The notes under the pieces were generated by a model. That model saw nothing but the letters and a program-made list of their open reading frames with translations. It searched no databases and was not told the DNA's origin. Made by a program: the position numbers and the translations under genes. A DNA stretch of 64,000 bases from Xanthomonas hortorum pv. pelargonii (lineage in GTDB: Bacteria; Pseudomonadota; Gammaproteobacteria; Xanthomonadales; Xanthomonadaceae), in assembly GCF_024499015.1 (NCBI RefSeq), contig NZ_CP098604.1:4216001-4280000 (forward strand). The letters run 5' to 3'. Below, one piece after another: positions 18,539 to 27,906 of the stretch; the stretch's first letter is position 1, and every line of letters starts with the position of its first letter.

Positions 18539-21500
18539 ATGGACTTTTCCCGTTTTTTCATCGACCGGCCGATCTTTGCCGCGGTGCTGTCGATCATCAT
18601 TTTCGCTGCCGGCCTGATCGCCATGCCGCTATTGCCCATCAGCGAGTACCCGGAAGTGGTGCCGCCGAGCGTGCAGGTGCGTGCGGTGTATCCGGGCGCC
18701 AATCCCAAGGTCATCGCCGAGACCGTCGCCACGCCGCTTGAGGAAGCCATCAACGGCGTGGAAGACATGATGTACATGAAGTCGGTCGCCGGCTCCGATG
18801 GCGTGCTGGTGGTCACCGTGACCTTCAAGCCGGGTACCGATCCGGACCAGGCGCAGGTGCAGGTGCAGAACCGCGTCAGCCAGGCGCAGGCGCGTCTGCC
18901 CGAAGACGTGCGCCGGCAGGGTGTGACCACGCAGAAGCAATCGCCGACGCTGACCATGGTCGTGCATCTGACCTCGCCTAAAGGCAAGTACAACTCGTTG
19001 TACCTGAGCAACTACGCGTTGCTGAAGGTCAAGGACGAGCTGTCGCGCCTGCCTGGCGTGGGCCAGATCCAGATCTTCGGTGCGGGCGATTACGCCATGC
19101 GCATCTGGCTGGATCCGGACAAGGTCGCCGCACGCGGGCTCACTGCCAGCGACGTGGTTGCTGCGATCCGCGAGCAGAACGTGCAGGTCTCCGCCGGCCA
19201 GCTCGGTGCCGAGCCAATGCCCAACAAGAGCGATTTCCTGCTGTCGATCAATGCGCAGGGCCGCCTCACCACCGAAGAAGAGTTCGGCAACATCGTGATC
19301 CGCAGCGGCAACAGCGGCGAGATCGTGCGCCTGTCGGATGTGGCGCGTCTGGAACTGGGTGCCGGCAACTACACCTTGCGCTCGCAGCTGGACAACCAGA
19401 ACGCGGTGGGCATGGGCGTGTTCCAGTCGCCGGGTGCCAACGCGATCGAATTGTCCGATGCGGTACGCGCCAAGATGGCCGAGCTGGAAAAGCAGTTCCC
19501 GCAGGACATGGCGTGGTCGGCCGCGTATGACCCGACCGTGTTCGTGCGCGATTCGATCAGCGCGGTGGTCAGCACGCTGCTGGAGGCGGTGCTGCTGGTG
19601 GTGCTGGTGGTGATCCTGTTCCTGCAGACCTGGCGCGCCTCGATCATCCCGCTGCTGGCGGTGCCGGTGTCGGTGGTCGGTACGTTTGCCGCGCTGTATT
19701 TGCTGGGGTTCTCGATCAACACGCTGAGCCTGTTCGGTCTGGTGCTGGCGATCGGCATCGTGGTCGACGACGCGATCGTGGTGGTGGAAAACGTCGAGCG
19801 CAATATCGAAGAAGGCCTGAGCCCGCTGGCCGCTGCGCATCAGGCGATGCGCGAAGTGTCCGGGCCGATCATCGCCATCGCGCTGGTGCTGTGCGCGGTG
19901 TTCGTGCCGATGGCGTTCCTGTCGGGCGTGACCGGCCAGTTCTACAAGCAGTTCGCGGTGACCATCGCGATCTCCACGGTGATCTCGGCGATCAACTCGT
20001 TGACGCTGTCGCCGGCATTGGCGGCCATGTTGCTCAAGGCCCACGACGCGCCCAAGGATGGCCCGACGCGATTGATCGATCGTTTGTTCGGCTGGTTGTT
20101 CCGTCCGTTCAATCGCTTCTTCAACACCAGCTCCAACAAGTATCAGGGCGCGGTGTCGCGTGCGCTGGGCAAGCGCGGTGCGGTGTTCATGGTGTATCTG
20201 CTGCTGCTGGTGGCCACCGGTTTCATGTTCAAGGTGGTGCCGGGCGGCTTCATTCCGACTCAGGACAAGCTGTACCTGATCGCCGGTACCAAATTGCCGG
20301 AAGGCGCCTCGCTGGAGCGCACCAACGAGGTGATCCGCCAGATCACCCAGATCGCGCTGCAGACCGAAGGCGTGGACCACGCGATTGCGTTCCCGGGCCT
20401 GAATCCGCTGCAGTTCACCAACACGCCCAACACCGGCACGGTGTTCCTTACCCTCAAGCCGTTTAGCCAGCGCAGCCGCACGGCCGAGCAGATCAATGCG
20501 GAGATCAACGCACGCATCAGCCAGATCCAGCAGGGCTTTGCGTTTGCGTTCATGCCGCCGCCGATTCTGGGTCTGGGGCAGGGCTCGGGCTACTCGCTGT
20601 ATATCCAGGACCGTGCCGGTCTGGGCTATGGCCAGTTGCAGAGTGCGGTCAATGCGATGTCCGGTGCGATCTCGCAAACGCCGGGCATGCAGTTCCCGAT
20701 CGGCACGTATCAGGCCAACGTGCCGCAGCTCGACGCCAAGGTTGATCGCGACAAGGCCAAGGCGCAGGGCGTGCCGCTGACCAATCTGTTCGACACGCTG
20801 CAGACTTATCTGGGTTCGTCGTACATCAACGACTTCAATCGCTTCGGTCGCACCTACCAGGTGATCGCCCAGGCCGATGGACAGTTCCGCGACAGTGTCG
20901 AAGACATCGCCAACCTGCGCACCCGCAACGATCGCGGGCAGATGGTGCCGATCGGCAGCATGGTCACGCTGGGCCAGACCTACGGCCCGGACCCGGTGAT
21001 CCGCTACAACGGCTATCCGGCTGCCGACCTGATCGGTGAAGCGGATCCGCGTGTGCTCTCGTCCACACAGGCGATGCAGACGCTGGCCGGCATGGCGCCG
21101 AAGGTGTTGCCCAACGGCATGAACATCGAGTGGACCGATCTGAGCTATCAGCAATCCATCCAGGGCAACTCGGCATTGATCGTGTTCCCGATGGCGGTGT
21201 TGCTGGCGTTCCTGGTGCTGGCCGCCTTGTACGAAAGCTGGACCTTGCCGCTGGCGGTGATTCTGATCGTGCCGATGACTTTGCTGTCCGCCTTGTTCGG
21301 CGTGTGGCTCACCGGTGGCGACAACAACGTGTTCGTGCAGGTGGGGTTGGTGGTGCTGATGGGCCTGGCGTGCAAGAACGCGATCTTGATCGTGGAGTTC
21401 GCCCGCGAACTCGAAATGCACGGCAAGGGCATCGTCGAAGCCGCGCTGGAAGCCTGCCGTCTGCGTCTGCGCCCGATCGTGATGACCTCCATCGCCTTCA

Positions 21501-21712
21501 TCGCCGGCACCGTGCCGTTGGTGTTCGGCCATGGCGCTGGCGCCGAAGTGCGCTCGGTCACCGGCATCACCGTGTTCGCCGGCATGCTCGGTGTGACCTT
21601 GTTCGGCCTGTTCCTGACCCCGGTGTTCTACGTGGCCCTGCGCAAGTGGGTGACCCGTGGCGAACAACCCGCCGCGCCGGCTGCCGTCTTGCATGAACCC
21701 GTCAAGGCGTAA
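18539..21712 (+). CDS. RND multidrug efflux permease (HAE1 family, SmeW/MexF-like)
   Basis: A 1057-residue proton-driven inner-membrane pump. The ATG at 18539 gives MDFSRFFIDRPIFAAVLSII, the standard HAE1 start. Twelve membrane segments are implied by the duplicated architecture. LVLAIGIVVDDAIVVVENVE holds the paired Asp residues of the TM4 proton relay. Also visible are YPGANPKVIAETVATPLEE, the porter-domain VMKVVPGGFIP-like segment (FKVVPGGFIPTQD) and GLACKNAILIVEFARE in TM10. Substrates of the closest known layout (SmeVWX, MexEF-OprN) include chloramphenicol and quinolones; this is inference for this protein. Confidence 0.94.
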   Translation: MDFSRFFIDRPIFAAVLSIIIFAAGLIAMPLLPISEYPEVVPPSVQVRAVYPGANPKVIAETVATPLEEAINGVEDMMYMKSVAGSDGVLVVTVTFKPGTDPDQAQVQVQNRVSQAQARLPEDVRRQGVTTQKQSPTLTMVVHLTSPKGKYNSLYLSNYALLKVKDELSRLPGVGQIQIFGAGDYAMRIWLDPDKVAARGLTASDVVAAIREQNVQVSAGQLGAEPMPNKSDFLLSINAQGRLTTEEEFGNIVIRSGNSGEIVRLSDVARLELGAGNYTLRSQLDNQNAVGMGVFQSPGANAIELSDAVRAKMAELEKQFPQDMAWSAAYDPTVFVRDSISAVVSTLLEAVLLVVLVVILFLQTWRASIIPLLAVPVSVVGTFAALYLLGFSINTLSLFGLVLAIGIVVDDAIVVVENVERNIEEGLSPLAAAHQAMREVSGPIIAIALVLCAVFVPMAFLSGVTGQFYKQFAVTIAISTVISAINSLTLSPALAAMLLKAHDAPKDGPTRLIDRLFGWLFRPFNRFFNTSSNKYQGAVSRALGKRGAVFMVYLLLLVATGFMFKVVPGGFIPTQDKLYLIAGTKLPEGASLERTNEVIRQITQIALQTEGVDHAIAFPGLNPLQFTNTPNTGTVFLTLKPFSQRSRTAEQINAEINARISQIQQGFAFAFMPPPILGLGQGSGYSLYIQDRAGLGYGQLQSAVNAMSGAISQTPGMQFPIGTYQANVPQLDAKVDRDKAKAQGVPLTNLFDTLQTYLGSSYINDFNRFGRTYQVIAQADGQFRDSVEDIANLRTRNDRGQMVPIGSMVTLGQTYGPDPVIRYNGYPAADLIGEADPRVLSSTQAMQTLAGMAPKVLPNGMNIEWTDLSYQQSIQGNSALIVFPMAVLLAFLVLAALYESWTLPLAVILIVPMTLLSALFGVWLTGGDNNVFVQVGLVVLMGLACKNAILIVEFARELEMHGKGIVEAALEACRLRLRPIVMTSIAFIAGTVPLVFGHGAGAEVRSVTGITVFAGMLGVTLFGLFLTPVFYVALRKWVTRGEQPAAPAAVLHEPVKA

Positions 21713-21750
21713 GCGCCGCGGTGCATTCCATCCATTCGAAGGATCTTGAA

Positions 21751-22482
21751 ATGAGCAACAGCAAAATTGCACTGGTCACCGGTGCCACCCGCGGCATCGG
21801 CCTGGAAACCGTTCGGCAATTGGCCCAGGCCGGCGTGCATACGCTGCTGGCCGGCCGCAAGCGCGACGACGCCGTCGCTGCCGCACTCAAGCTGCAGGCC
21901 GAGGGCGTGCCGGTGGAAGCCATCCAGCTCGACGTCAACGACGACATCAGCATCGCCGCAGCAGTGGGCACGGTGGAACAGCGTCATGGCCACCTGGACA
22001 TCCTGATCAACAACGCCGGCATCATGATCGACGACATGCAGCGCACGCCGTCGCAGCAGAGTCTGGAGGTGTGGAAGCGCACCTTCGACACCAATCTGTT
22101 CGCCGTGGTCGGCGTGACCAAGGCGTTCCTGCCGCTGCTGCGACGTTCGCTGGCCGGGCGCATCGTCAACGTGTCGAGCCAGCTCGGCTCGCTGACCTTG
22201 CACAGCCAACCCGGCTCGCCGATCTACGACGCCAAGGTTCCTGCGTACAACGCCTCAAAGAGCGCGCTGAACAGCTGGACCGTGCATCTGGCCTATGAGC
22301 TGCGCGACACCGCCATCAAGGTCAACAGCGTGCATCCGGGCTACGTCAAAACCGATATGAACGCTGGTAACGGTGAGATCGAAGTGGAGCAGGGCGCACA
22401 CAGCAGCGTGCAGATGGCGCTGCTCGACGCACACGGCGCCACCGGCAGCTTTACGTATTTGGGAGACGTGTTGCCATGGTAA
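21751..22482 (+). CDS. SDR-family oxidoreductase (SmeU2-like)
   Basis: 243 residues with complete SDR signatures: ALVTGATRGIGLETVRQL (NAD(P)-binding), INNAGIM, NVSSQLGS with the catalytic Ser, and PAYNASKSALNSW with the catalytic Tyr/Lys, then VNSVHPGYVKTDM. It is therefore likely to be catalytically competent, unlike the first SDR of the operon. GAAGGA precedes the start by 7 nt. It overlaps the outer-membrane-factor gene by 7 nt. The same position is held by smeU2 in Stenotrophomonas. Substrate unknown. Confidence 0.9.
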   Translation: MSNSKIALVTGATRGIGLETVRQLAQAGVHTLLAGRKRDDAVAAALKLQAEGVPVEAIQLDVNDDISIAAAVGTVEQRHGHLDILINNAGIMIDDMQRTPSQQSLEVWKRTFDTNLFAVVGVTKAFLPLLRRSLAGRIVNVSSQLGSLTLHSQPGSPIYDAKVPAYNASKSALNSWTVHLAYELRDTAIKVNSVHPGYVKTDMNAGNGEIEVEQGAHSSVQMALLDAHGATGSFTYLGDVLPW

Positions 22483-23900
22483 GGACATTCTTGAGCGCGG
22501 CACTGGCCGCGCTGGTGCTCAGCGGTTGTGCGGTCGGCCCGGATTACCGGCCCGACCCGCCCGCCGCGGTAACGCTGCAGGGCGCGCAGGACGCGGCCTA
22601 CAGTGCCGAGTCGCCGGTCGGCAACTGGTGGTCGCAGTTCGACGACCCGGTGCTGGAGCAACTGGTGCGCGATGGCTTGTTTGCCAACCACGATCTGCGC
22701 ATCGCCGTCTCGCGCGTCAAGCAGGCGCGTGCGGTGTTCGTCGAGCGTCGTCTGGACCAGGCGCCGCACATCACTGCGCAGGGCAGCTTCGACCGGCGCG
22801 AACAACAGCAGGTGATTGCCGGCAATCAGCGCTTCCTCACCGAACAGACCACCCTGGGTCTGGATGCGGCCTGGGAACTGGATCTGTTCGGCCGTCAGCG
22901 GCGCGCATCGGAAGCGGCACGTGCCGATCTGGAAGCCGAGCAGGCCGGCCTGCTCGACGTGCAGGTCACGGTCGCCGCCGAAGTGGCGCGCAACTATTTC
23001 GAGTTGCGTGGCACGCAGAAGCAGCTGGATGTCTCCAAGCGCACGCTGATCAACCTGCACGACACCCAGAAACCGACGCAGACGCGTTGGGACCTGGGTG
23101 CCGGCAGCGAGCTGGAGGTGCAGAGCAGCCTGGCGCGGCTGAAGGCGATCGAGGCGGATATTCCGTTGCTGGAAACCGCCGAGGCGCAGTACCGCCACCG
23201 TCTGGCCGTGTTGCTCGGCCAGGCGCCGGATGCGCTGGATGCCACCCTGGTGCCGCGCACCACGCCCGCGTTCGCACGTGCGTTGCCGCTGGGCGACACC
23301 GCCGGGCTGCTGCGTCAGCGACCGGACGTGCGCAGTGCCGAACGTCGCCTGGCAGCAGCCACCGCGCAGGTTGGCGTCGCGACTGCTGACCTGTTTCCGC
23401 GCATCAGCGTGAGCGGCTTTGTCGGCTTCCTGTCCGGCGATGCGGCCAGGCTGACCGAGGGCAGCGGCAAGGCTTGGTCGATCACCCCGTCGATCAGCTG
23501 GGCGGCGTTCGACTTCGGCACCGTACGTGCGCGCCTGCGTGCCAGCAAGGCGCAGGCCGAAGGTGCATTGGCGCAATACCAGCAGGCCGTATTGCTGGCG
23601 TTGGAGGACACCGAGAACGCACTGATCGGCTACGGCCGCCAGCAGGCGCGTCTAGCGATCGTGGTGGACCAGGCCAACGCCGCGCGGCGTGCCGAACAGC
23701 TGGCGCAGATCCGCTACCGCGAGGGCTCGGAAGACTTCCTCACGCTGCTGGATGCACAACGCACCCAGCTGGCCGCAGACGATGCGTTGGCACAGGCCGA
23801 AGCAGCGGTGAATGTTGGTGTGGTCGGTGTCTACAAAGCGCTGGGCGGCTGGAAGCAGGGTGAAGCACCTGCGGTACCGGTGGCTGTGGTCAAGCGTTGA
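22476..23900 (+). CDS. RND efflux outer-membrane channel lipoprotein (SmeX/OprN-like)
   Basis: 474 residues of the TolC/NodT outer-membrane factor family. The lipobox LSGC is followed by AVGPDYRPD, the usual NodT start. It shows the duplicated pattern of the family: GNWWSQFDDPVLEQLVRDGL, DLRIAVSRVKQARA, AAWELDLFGRQRRASEAA, and in the second half LPLGDTAGLLRQRPDVRSAE and ERRLAAATAQVGVATADLFP. Last gene of the efflux operon; a 9-bp GC-rich hairpin follows its stop. Confidence 0.93.
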   Translation: MVRTFLSAALAALVLSGCAVGPDYRPDPPAAVTLQGAQDAAYSAESPVGNWWSQFDDPVLEQLVRDGLFANHDLRIAVSRVKQARAVFVERRLDQAPHITAQGSFDRREQQQVIAGNQRFLTEQTTLGLDAAWELDLFGRQRRASEAARADLEAEQAGLLDVQVTVAAEVARNYFELRGTQKQLDVSKRTLINLHDTQKPTQTRWDLGAGSELEVQSSLARLKAIEADIPLLETAEAQYRHRLAVLLGQAPDALDATLVPRTTPAFARALPLGDTAGLLRQRPDVRSAERRLAAATAQVGVATADLFPRISVSGFVGFLSGDAARLTEGSGKAWSITPSISWAAFDFGTVRARLRASKAQAEGALAQYQQAVLLALEDTENALIGYGRQQARLAIVVDQANAARRAEQLAQIRYREGSEDFLTLLDAQRTQLAADDALAQAEAAVNVGVVGVYKALGGWKQGEAPAVPVAVVKR

Positions 23901-23908
23901 AGCAGGCA

Positions 23909-23936
23909 TGCGGGGCGGCCAAGGTGTCGCCCCGCA
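23909..23936. terminator. Hairpin between convergent genes
   Basis: TGCGGGGCG and CGCCCCGCA form a perfect 9-bp stem around a 10-nt loop, 8 nt after the efflux channel stop and 9 nt before the stop of the minus-strand diguanylate cyclase. There is no T-run, so termination would be weak or Rho-assisted. Confidence 0.45.
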
Positions 23937-23945
23937 ACCGGTGGG

Positions 23946-24920
23946 TCAGTCGGCAACCCGCACGCTATCGCGGCCGCCGTTCTTGGCCAGATACAGCGCC
24001 GCATCGGCGCGTGAAAACCAGTCCTGCCAATGCGTCTCGCCATCGTGGCGGGCCGCACCCAGTGACACCGTGATACGTCCACCCGGGCCGCGCAGGCCAT
24101 TGCGAATGACCTTGCGCAGGCGCTCGGTCGCCGCTTCCAGTTCCTGCAGCGAGCCGGCGCGTAACAACACCACGAACTCTTCGCCGCCGAAGCGGAACAC
24201 CTGATGCGGATCGCGTACCTCGTAACGCAGGATGGTGGCCAGATCCGATAGCGCCGCATCGCCTGCGGCATGCCCGTACAGATCGTTGACCTCCTTGAAA
24301 TGATCCAGATCCAGAATGATCAGGCTGTTGAGCCGATCATGCGGTTGCCGCTGATCGATCTGATGGGTGAGCGCACGTTCGAGCATGCGTCGGTTGGGCA
24401 AGCCAGTGAGCGCATCCAGCGAGGCCAGTTCTTCCAGATGCACGCGGTCGTCCTGCATGCGCAGCGAAAACGCATACCCCACCGTCAGCGTCACCAAGGT
24501 CACCACGACCGTCGACATGCCTTGACCAGGGCTGACGATCAATCCGGGTAATAACAACAGAGCCGCCAACAGCGGCAGGCTGAGCAGCACCGCACGCTGC
24601 GGCCCGCATAGAAAATAATTGGTCGCCAGCACCGGAAACAGCCAGGGCAGCGCGCCATCGCCGCCGGTCCAGCAGGCCACCAGACAGCCGCCGACATTGA
24701 TCGATGCCAGCCATACCCCGCCTGCCCCCGTGTTCTCGGCACTGCGCATCTGCCAGCCGCGCCAGACCGCAAGCACACCGAGCACTGCGGTGATCAGGCA
24801 GGCAGCCACCTGGCCGGTCATGGCCAGGTAAACCGCATAGAGGCAGAGCAACAGCGCGGTGATTGGCCCAAGCATCTTGACGATGCCCAGGCGGAAATCC
24901 CGCCGCAGGTGGAGGATCAC
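23946..24920 (-). CDS. Membrane diguanylate cyclase (GGDEF protein)
   Basis: About 324 residues. The N-terminal half has five or six hydrophobic segments (LGPITALLLCLYAVYLAMTG, LLLSLPLLAALLLLPG-like). The GGDEF domain begins ASLDALTGLPNRRMLERAL. The active-site loop reads RFGGEEFVVLL (GGEEF, normally active). The metal-binding LIILDLDHFKEVNDLYGH is present. It makes c-di-GMP from GTP. The start is uncertain: a GTG at 24920 (VILHLRRDF) is used; an ATG at 24875 (MLGPITALL) or one at 25034 are alternatives. Confidence 0.85.
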   Translation of the reverse strand: MILHLRRDFRLGIVKMLGPITALLLCLYAVYLAMTGQVAACLITAVLGVLAVWRGWQMRSAENTGAGGVWLASINVGGCLVACWTGGDGALPWLFPVLATNYFLCGPQRAVLLSLPLLAALLLLPGLIVSPGQGMSTVVVTLVTLTVGYAFSLRMQDDRVHLEELASLDALTGLPNRRMLERALTHQIDQRQPHDRLNSLIILDLDHFKEVNDLYGHAAGDAALSDLATILRYEVRDPHQVFRFGGEEFVVLLRAGSLQELEAATERLRKVIRNGLRGPGGRITVSLGAARHDGETHWQDWFSRADAALYLAKNGGRDSVRVAD

Positions 24921-25085
24921 AGGGAAGGTTCTATAGGAGTCGGCATCATTATCGGCTGCGCACTGTGGAAATTGAGCGTGCAGTGCCGCTGCATCGGGTA
25001 GGAAGATGAAGCATTGCAGGGCAGGACTTCGCACCTTGTTGACGGCCTTGCCGCAACCGTGTCCGCTTTGCCGTTGGAGTCTGCC

Positions 25086-25319
25086 ATGCCTACCCGCGAA
25101 GAACTCGAGACGCGCCTGGATGCGTTGCAGGATGCATTACCGCAGCTGTCGGCCGATGAAGATGCGGATTTCGACTATCTCGATTTCCAGGCGCGCGCCG
25201 AAGCCCTGCTGAGCAGCGTCGAGCCCGAAGAGGCCGCCTATGTGCGGACCCGCGTCGATGCAATGCTTGCCGGCGCCGGCCTGATTCCGACCGACGAAGA
25301 CGGGCAGGCCTGCGTTTGA
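25086..25319 (+). CDS. Small acidic hypothetical protein
   Basis: A 77-residue protein, MPTREELETRLDALQDALPQ to the end GQACV, mostly helical and strongly acidic (several Asp/Glu pairs) with no membrane segment. The ATG at 25086 follows GGAGTCTGCC. It sits between two minus-strand diguanylate cyclase genes. No family recognised; regular amphipathic heptads suggest a small helical bundle. Confidence 0.6.
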   Translation: MPTREELETRLDALQDALPQLSADEDADFDYLDFQARAEALLSSVEPEEAAYVRTRVDAMLAGAGLIPTDEDGQACV

Positions 25320-25442
25320 GTCTTGCTCTGCACGGCTGGCAATACGAGGGTACGGCAGCCAGGTAGGCGCGACCCGACCGCGAGGCAGCATCTGCAGATC
25401 GCATTCCTGGCGACAGTGTGCCTTGTTGCAGCTGATCGACGA

Positions 25443-27158
25443 TTACAATGCCGCAGTCGAAGCGCCCGCGCTCATCACCTGATTGCGCCCAGCCTGTTTG
25501 GCCCGGTAGAGCGCCTCGTCCGCACGCCGCAGCAGCTGCGTCGCATTGCCCGCATGCTCGGGGAAGCTGGCCGCACCAAACGATGCGGTGATCTTGGGTA
25601 GCGATACCCCGTCGGCCATGACCTGCAAGGCCTCGATGCCCACGCGCAACTTCTCGGCCATCTTGCTGGCGGTGGGGAGATCCACTTCCGGCAGGATGAT
25701 GGTCAATTCTTCGCCACCATAGCGGCAGCAGATGTCTTCGCCGCGCATCTGCGTCAGCAGGAATTCGCCAATCGCCGCCAGCACGCGATCGCCACCACTG
25801 TGCCCATGCAGATCGTTGAACTGTTTGAAATGGTCCACGTCCAGCATCAATACCGACAACGGCAGCGCCCGGCGCGTGCAGCGTGCCAGTTCGTGGTTGA
25901 GCGCCTCTTCCAGATACCGGCGGTTGTACAGACCGGTCAGCGGATCGCGGATGGATTGCTGACGCAGCGTCTCGCGCAAACGCAGGTTGTGCAGCGCCAG
26001 CGACAGTTGTTCTGCGGCCGCTTCGGCCACGGTCAACGAGGTCAGTTCGCGCGGATCCTCGCTGCGCAACGCCAGCATGCCCAATTGCGTACCTTGCGCC
26101 GACAACGGAATGCAGACCGTGCTCGCATGCGCCGGAAGATTGGCGCCGGCATGTTGGCAGACCATGCCCTGGCTGGTGTCCTCCACCACATGCGTGCGAT
26201 CGCGACGCAGCGCCCAACAGTCGTGCGGCGCAATGCTGGCACTGTCGTCGTCGGCCATCGCGCCCCAGGTGACCACCGGCTCGGCGCGATCGCGCGAGGC
26301 GCGCAGCAGGTAGACCGCGCCAGAGGCACCGGGGATCAACGGCGCAATCGTGCGCGCGGTGATTTCCAGCGCTTCTTCGGCATCGCGACAGTTCTGCAGC
26401 AGCCCCGAATAGCGCGACAGCGCCTCCAGCCCGGCGGAAGTGCGTTCGAGTGCGGCGAACGACTCCACCAGTCGCTCGCTGGTGCTGCTAGCCTCGTCTT
26501 CCGCACGCACGCGTCGTTCCAGTTCCCGCGACAGCAGGCGGTAGGCAAGCAACATCACCAACAGTCCGCTGATGATGCCGATCACGGTGCTACGCAGCAC
26601 CCACTGCGCGCTGGTCTGGTTGGTCTCGGTACGCGTCACCAATTGGCGGCGTTCCAGCTCGGTCATGGTCTGCACCTGGCGACGCAGCGTGGAGGAGGTC
26701 TGAAACACCCCGCGCGCAATCGAAGCACGTGCGCCATCCAGGCCGTTTGCGCGGTAGCTGTGCAGCAAGTCGTTGATCTGCACCAGGCGCGTGTCCATCA
26801 GCCGCCGAAGCAGCACGACATTGCGCTCCTGCGCCACGTTGTCCTGTACCAGCGCTTCCAGGCGCACGATGCGTTCGGGCAGGCGTCCGATCGCATCGGC
26901 ATACACGCCCAGAAATGCCTCGTTATCGGTCAGCACATAGCCACGCACAGACGACTCTGCCGACAGCATGCCGGCCTGGATTTCATCGATTGCGGCGATC
27001 ACTTCCTGCGTATGCGTTACCCAGCCGGCGTCGGAGAGCGAACGCTGCGTGGTGAAATAACCGCCCACGCCGATCAGCACGAAGATCACCCCGCCGAGCA
27101 GTAAAGCCCCGGCGGCATGGCGTTTTGCTTTTTTGGTCAACACCGTGTTCCCCAACAC
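25443..27158 (-). CDS. Sensor diguanylate cyclase, CHASE3-like/GAF/GGDEF
   Basis: 571 residues. A membrane anchor at about residues 17-36 (LLLGGVIFVLIGVGGYFTT) is followed by a periplasmic four-helix domain of CHASE3 type (AGMLSAESSVRGYVLTDNEA). A second membrane segment lies near residues 190-210 (VIGIISGLLVMLLAYRLL). A GAF-like region follows (CRDAEEALEITARTIAPLIP, VCIPLSAQGTQLGMLALRSE). The C-terminal GGDEF domain starts SIRDPLTGLYNRRYLEEAL, with active-site loop RYGGEELTIIL (GGEEL, position 5 Leu instead of Phe). It should produce c-di-GMP under control of a periplasmic or cytosolic signal. Confidence 0.88.
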   Translation of the reverse strand: MLGNTVLTKKAKRHAAGALLLGGVIFVLIGVGGYFTTQRSLSDAGWVTHTQEVIAAIDEIQAGMLSAESSVRGYVLTDNEAFLGVYADAIGRLPERIVRLEALVQDNVAQERNVVLLRRLMDTRLVQINDLLHSYRANGLDGARASIARGVFQTSSTLRRQVQTMTELERRQLVTRTETNQTSAQWVLRSTVIGIISGLLVMLLAYRLLSRELERRVRAEDEASSTSERLVESFAALERTSAGLEALSRYSGLLQNCRDAEEALEITARTIAPLIPGASGAVYLLRASRDRAEPVVTWGAMADDDSASIAPHDCWALRRDRTHVVEDTSQGMVCQHAGANLPAHASTVCIPLSAQGTQLGMLALRSEDPRELTSLTVAEAAAEQLSLALHNLRLRETLRQQSIRDPLTGLYNRRYLEEALNHELARCTRRALPLSVLMLDVDHFKQFNDLHGHSGGDRVLAAIGEFLLTQMRGEDICCRYGGEELTIILPEVDLPTASKMAEKLRVGIEALQVMADGVSLPKITASFGAASFPEHAGNATQLLRRADEALYRAKQAGRNQVMSAGASTAAL

Positions 27159-27481
27159 TGATCGTCTGGTAGAGGCTGATGCAAAGCGCGTGCCTACGCT
27201 TCACCTCGTTTGACCGTTCGTTCAGAATTCCGGTAGTGACAGTGAGGCGCGTGCCGAGAACGGTGTATCGATATCGCCTGGCACGTTGGTGCCGCCCACA
27301 CGTCTTGGTCACTCGTTGGATGCTGCTGCCCATCGATTGTGCTGGTGCTCGGCGCGCCGCGCTTATGTCACTGATTCTGTGTGGTGCAACTACAGCTCAC
27401 GGATGCCTGCAGCCACAACGCTGGCACGAGGTTTGCTCTCACTGCATCAGATGCTGGGGAGTGTCTCCAGAGGAGCGTGAG
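27159..27481. other. Intergenic region without a recognised gene
   Basis: The 323 bases between the minus-strand sensor cyclase and the small plus-strand ORF contain no family match in any frame. They probably hold the promoter of the cyclase and, at 27470-27476, a GAGGAG ribosome-binding site for the small ORF at 27482. Confidence 0.5.
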
Positions 27482-27652
27482 ATGGAAGAGCCCAACAAGA
27501 GCGCCCTGGTCCTGCTGCTGCAAGAAGCCACCGAATTACTGCAGCTTTTCGACCGATTGCGCGGCGATGCCTTGCCCGTGGAGGCGAACTCGCCACAGAT
27601 CGCGGTCGCGCCGACCATGGCCACCGAACAGACGGGTCACGTCGCTATCTGA
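27482..27652 (+). CDS. Small hypothetical protein
   Basis: 56 residues, MEEPNKSALVLLLQEATELL and onward. A good Shine-Dalgarno (AGAGGAGCGTGAG) precedes the ATG. The first 35 residues form an amphipathic helix; the tail is Pro/Ala/Thr-rich. No homologue recognised. It is the last candidate gene before the accessory region. Confidence 0.45.
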   Translation: MEEPNKSALVLLLQEATELLQLFDRLRGDALPVEANSPQIAVAPTMATEQTGHVAI

Positions 27653-27726
27653 CGCAATGCGCAGCGCAGAGTGTGGTGCTTCATTGGATGGGCCGTCGAT
27701 CCGATGACTTTGCAGCGCCCATGAAA

Positions 27727-27763
27727 AAGGCCGGGAACCCTCTGCATCGAGAGCCCCGGCCTT
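27727..27763 (-). terminator. Strong minus-strand terminator, probably of a former tmRNA gene
   Basis: Read on the minus strand, AAGGCCGGGG and CCCGGCCTT form a stem with a further CTCT/AGAG pairing in the loop, followed by TTTTTCAT. It lies 26 nt downstream of the tmRNA-like 3' end at 27789-27805, as expected for an ssrA terminator. Confidence 0.7.
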
Positions 27764-27788
27764 AGTCGGTCGTCTTAGGACCGTTATT

Positions 27789-27805
27789 TGGTGGAGGTGG
27801 GCGGA
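27789..27805 (-). other. Probable attachment-site scar: tmRNA (ssrA) 3' end
   Basis: On the minus strand the sequence is TCCGCCCACCTCCACCA, the acceptor-stem/CCA end typical of tmRNA. The upstream part of ssrA (T-arm, tag reading frame) is absent: the next bases, GGCGTCTTCAGGC, do not match a T-loop. This is the expected look of the distal att of an island integrated at the 3' end of ssrA. Two GATACCTC direct repeats at 27874 and 27886 could be integrase arm sites. The call rests on a short match. Confidence 0.4.
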
Positions 27806-27906
27806 GCCTGAAGACGCCCTTACGCAAGTCATTGACCCTAAAGCATTTCGGGTCTTTCAGCTGAGTCTGCTTTGATACCTCGGATGATACCTCTAGGTGG
27901 AGGAAG

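Noticed and set aside
18629..21772. 1047-residue open frame on the minus strand
   Set aside because: It is the antisense shadow of the RND pump gene: His/Gln/Arg-rich, no family features. GC-rich third positions keep the frame open.
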